Shown here one piece after another: positions 61,975 to 64,000 of a stretch of DNA of 64,000 bases; position 1 is the stretch's first letter; each line of letters opens with the position of its first letter. The stretch is taken from assembly GCF_004346865.1 (NCBI RefSeq), contig NZ_SMGR01000001.1:806001-870000 (forward strand). Direction: 5' to 3'. The notes beneath the pieces were generated by a model that saw only the letters and a list, made by a program, of their open reading frames with translations, made no database searches and was not told the DNA's origin. Made by a program: the position numbers and the translations under genes. The stretch is from Shimia isoporae. Lineage in GTDB: Bacteria; Pseudomonadota; Alphaproteobacteria; Rhodobacterales; Rhodobacteraceae.

Positions 61975-62979
61975 ATGCAGTCCCATTCCGATACAATTAG
62001 CACGCTCTGTATTGTCGCCTTGACGGTAGTATTTTCATTGGGCGCAATCTCGAACACACATGCCGGTGACCCGACCCATGGATGGCTAAAGGGCACCTAT
62101 CAAAGAGGCTATGAAAGCCGGTTTGAGCGGTCCGTTCCCGCAAACGACGGGGCTGTCGCGCTTTGGGCGGCTGTCAAATGGTCTCTTTTCCAGGAGATGT
62201 CTACAGGGGCCGTGGCAAGCAAGGACGGGTGGTTGTTCACCGCTGAAGAGTTTTCTGAACCTGGAGAAACCCGTGACTTGCGTGAGGAATTGGCTCGAGT
62301 CGGAAAGATCTTGGCAAAATATGGCATCTCTCTCGTCCCAGTGATTGTGCCAGATAAGGCGAGGATGCATGAGCACCATTTGGCCCGCGGCCGCTCCGAA
62401 AAATTTGCTTCGAGATACGATCGCGCGCTTTCTTCGATCAAAGCAGCTGGACTAGTCGGAGTAGATTTACGTGATGCACTCAGCTTTCCGGACAGTTTCA
62501 AACGCACCGACACACATTGGAGCCCCGAAGGCGCGCGGCGTGCAGCTTTGGAAATTGCTGCCGTGGTGTCGATTTACGACTTTCCACACACAAACGTTAC
62601 AACCGTTGAAACCGGGAGCGTACTTTTTGAAGGCGACCTCATAGCATTTGTTCCAACTGGTCAGTTTCGCGCTCGTGTAGGTCCACCACGAGAATATATC
62701 AAAACATTCGAGACGTCAGTGACACCTGCGGGGGACCTCTTCCAAGAGGTTACGATCCCTGTTGCATTGGTGGGCACGAGTTTTTCCGCCAAGCAAGAGT
62801 TCCATTTTGAGGGTTTCCTTAAGCAAGCTCTGCAGGCTGACGTTCTAAACGCAAGCAGTGTGGGGCAAGGCCCTTTCGTCCCGATGGACACTTTTTTGGA
62901 CGAAATATCAAAACTCTCCAGTCTGCCATCCGTCGTCGTCTGGGAAATTCCCGAACGTTTTCTTTCCAGTCAGAGGTAG
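61975..62979 (+). CDS. algJ: AlgJ/AlgX-like SGNH acetyltransferase
   Basis: 334 residues from MQSHSDTISTL; AGGA lies just upstream. Signal peptide or membrane anchor about 8-31. The catalytic DxH motif is TDTHWSPEGARRA and the nucleophile is Ser in LVGTSFSAKQEFH. Periplasmic SGNH-type transferase that accepts acetyl from AlgI. A second, related gene follows after 4 bases. Confidence 0.82.
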   Translation: MQSHSDTISTLCIVALTVVFSLGAISNTHAGDPTHGWLKGTYQRGYESRFERSVPANDGAVALWAAVKWSLFQEMSTGAVASKDGWLFTAEEFSEPGETRDLREELARVGKILAKYGISLVPVIVPDKARMHEHHLARGRSEKFASRYDRALSSIKAAGLVGVDLRDALSFPDSFKRTDTHWSPEGARRAALEIAAVVSIYDFPHTNVTTVETGSVLFEGDLIAFVPTGQFRARVGPPREYIKTFETSVTPAGDLFQEVTIPVALVGTSFSAKQEFHFEGFLKQALQADVLNASSVGQGPFVPMDTFLDEISKLSSLPSVVVWEIPERFLSSQR

Positions 62980-62983
62980 CCAA

Positions 62984-64000
62984 ATGAAGCGCTTGTTCCC
63001 CTTACTTTCCATTATTCTTGCCGCCACGACCGCACAGTCGGAACCTTACTGTGAGAGTCTGTTGCACAAAGAAACGCTGCCAAAGAAATACGCTAAGGTT
63101 GCTCCTATCTTCAGCGACGTGACCAACGGCTGGATCTTCACCAGTGACCAGTTGAAGGATCGCTATGACATGAAGGCGACATCGCAAAAACTGGTAACTG
63201 CGATCGTCGACGAGTTTACAAAACGCAACGTTCCGTTGGCAATAGTAGTGGCGCCGCCGCGCCCCATTGTTGCCGGACAAGAGCAACTCGATTCTGCCAT
63301 GGGTGGAAATTTGTATGACGTGTCCGCGGCTAGGGCGTCGTTTGATGACCTAATTGACGGATTGGAGGTTGCCGGAGCCATCGTGCCGAATTTGCTGAAC
63401 GCGGCCATGGCTGAACCGCTTGTCAGAGAAAAGTTCTACTTTCAAAGGGACACGCACTGGACAACAACAGGGGCTGCAGTCAGCGCAATTGCGCTTGCAA
63501 AAAGCGTAAACGATGTGTCTCCAGAAATGTTTCCAAACGACGGGCAGTTCAATGTGCAGGATTTGGCCGCGTCTGGATCGATCGATGAGGAGGGATCGCT
63601 GACAGAAATCGTGCTTGCAGCTTGCGAAAAGAGCCTGCCAGCCGAAACGGCACAAACATACGACCTCACCCGCAGCGGCGGACTATTGGATGAGACAACC
63701 AATGGTGCCCAAATTGCCTTGCTGGGCAGTAGTTTTTCAAACCGCGACAAGCGGGACCACTACAGATTTGCGGATGCATTGTCTCGTGCGTTTGACGCAG
63801 ACGTCGAAAATATGTCTGTCTCCGGTGGCGGGCCGATCGGTGCGATTGAAGCTTACATTTTATCTGGCGCGCTTGACCGACGCGATCATGAGTTGGTCAT
63901 TTGGGAATTGCCATACACAGAGAGTTTCAATTCACATTCGTTTTTGCGTCAGTTGCTTGGAGCGCTTCGCAAGGAAAGCGAGACTCTGAATTCGGTAGAG
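62984..64000 (+). CDS. Second AlgJ/AlgX-like acetyltransferase, partial
   Basis: 339 codons before the right edge with no stop. Signal peptide MKRLFPLLSIILAATTAQSE, DxH motif in RDTHWTTTGAAVSA and nucleophile region ALLGSSFSNRDKRD. It is a diverged paralogue of the preceding gene; in Pseudomonas AlgJ and AlgX have the same relation, and AlgX also has a C-terminal carbohydrate-binding module, which would lie outside the window. Confidence 0.78.
   Translation, partial: MKRLFPLLSIILAATTAQSEPYCESLLHKETLPKKYAKVAPIFSDVTNGWIFTSDQLKDRYDMKATSQKLVTAIVDEFTKRNVPLAIVVAPPRPIVAGQEQLDSAMGGNLYDVSAARASFDDLIDGLEVAGAIVPNLLNAAMAEPLVREKFYFQRDTHWTTTGAAVSAIALAKSVNDVSPEMFPNDGQFNVQDLAASGSIDEEGSLTEIVLAACEKSLPAETAQTYDLTRSGGLLDETTNGAQIALLGSSFSNRDKRDHYRFADALSRAFDADVENMSVSGGGPIGAIEAYILSGALDRRDHELVIWELPYTESFNSHSFLRQLLGALRKESETLNSVE

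Overview
The window looks like a chromosomal segment of a marine alphaproteobacterium of the Rhodobacteraceae/Roseobacter group. The grounds are the moderately high GC content and codon use, the many binding-protein ABC uptake operons with ATGA/TGATG start-stop overlaps, a rhizobial/roseobacter-type glycerol ABC operon, an aglEFGAK alpha-glucoside operon, a betC-like choline-sulfatase, and HisD-family and RraA-family catabolic genes. This placement is inference; no rRNA, tRNA or mobile element is visible.

Layout. (1) 1-1983, minus: a zinc-acquisition operon (ZrgA-like His/Asp-rich periplasmic protein, ABC ATPase, FtsX-like permease cut by the window edge) with a possible Zur site upstream. 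(2) 2272-9859, plus: a glycerol-type ABC operon (glpV-S-T-P-Q plus a DUF2160 small membrane protein), followed by a BlaI/MecI-like repressor and a BlaR1-like M56 membrane protease. An 18-bp palindrome before glpV and a related site before the repressor suggest that this antibiotic-sensor-type pair has been recruited for solute uptake. (3) 9862-30321: a large catabolic island. A divergent pair on the minus strand (amidohydrolase, tandem SnoaL protein) faces about 18 kb of plus-strand genes: a sugar-type ABC transporter (ATPase, binding protein, two permeases), four more SnoaL/NTF2-like proteins, a GMC flavo-oxidoreductase, a HisD-like dehydrogenase, an SDR, a LacI regulator, a bicupin, a MetE-C-like zinc methyltransferase homologue, an alpha/beta hydrolase, an RraA-like lyase and a ThDP enzyme. 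Twin LacI-type operators lie in the divergent promoter region. I do not recognise this pathway; it is the best candidate here for an undescribed system.

(4) 30864-32402, minus: choline-sulfatase. (5) 32693-38548, minus: a type I secretion operon (RTX cargo, ABC exporter with an unusual C-terminal extension, HlyD-type adaptor). (6) 38747-47878: an alpha-glucoside operon aglEFGAK (minus) divergent from a LacI regulator and a GH1 beta-glucosidase (plus), with two CAAAGCGCTTTG operators between them. (7) 47875-51873: a LuxR-HTH/alpha-beta-hydrolase fusion divergent from a secreted unknown protein and a VWA protein with Ig-like repeats. (8) 52373-56046: a SPINDLY-type TPR glycosyltransferase and a tandem sulfotransferase-like protein. 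(9) 56173-59660: a 7TMR-DISM diguanylate cyclase, a small glycine-zipper protein and an AraC regulator. (10) 60000-64000: an algF-algI-algJ/algX polysaccharide O-acetylation operon, cut at the right edge.

Taken together, the segment is dominated by regulated uptake and breakdown of small carbon compounds (glycerol, alpha-glucosides, choline sulfate and one unidentified substrate), followed by surface and secretion functions. Three of the ABC operons share one arrangement: a stable RNA hairpin directly after the binding-protein gene.
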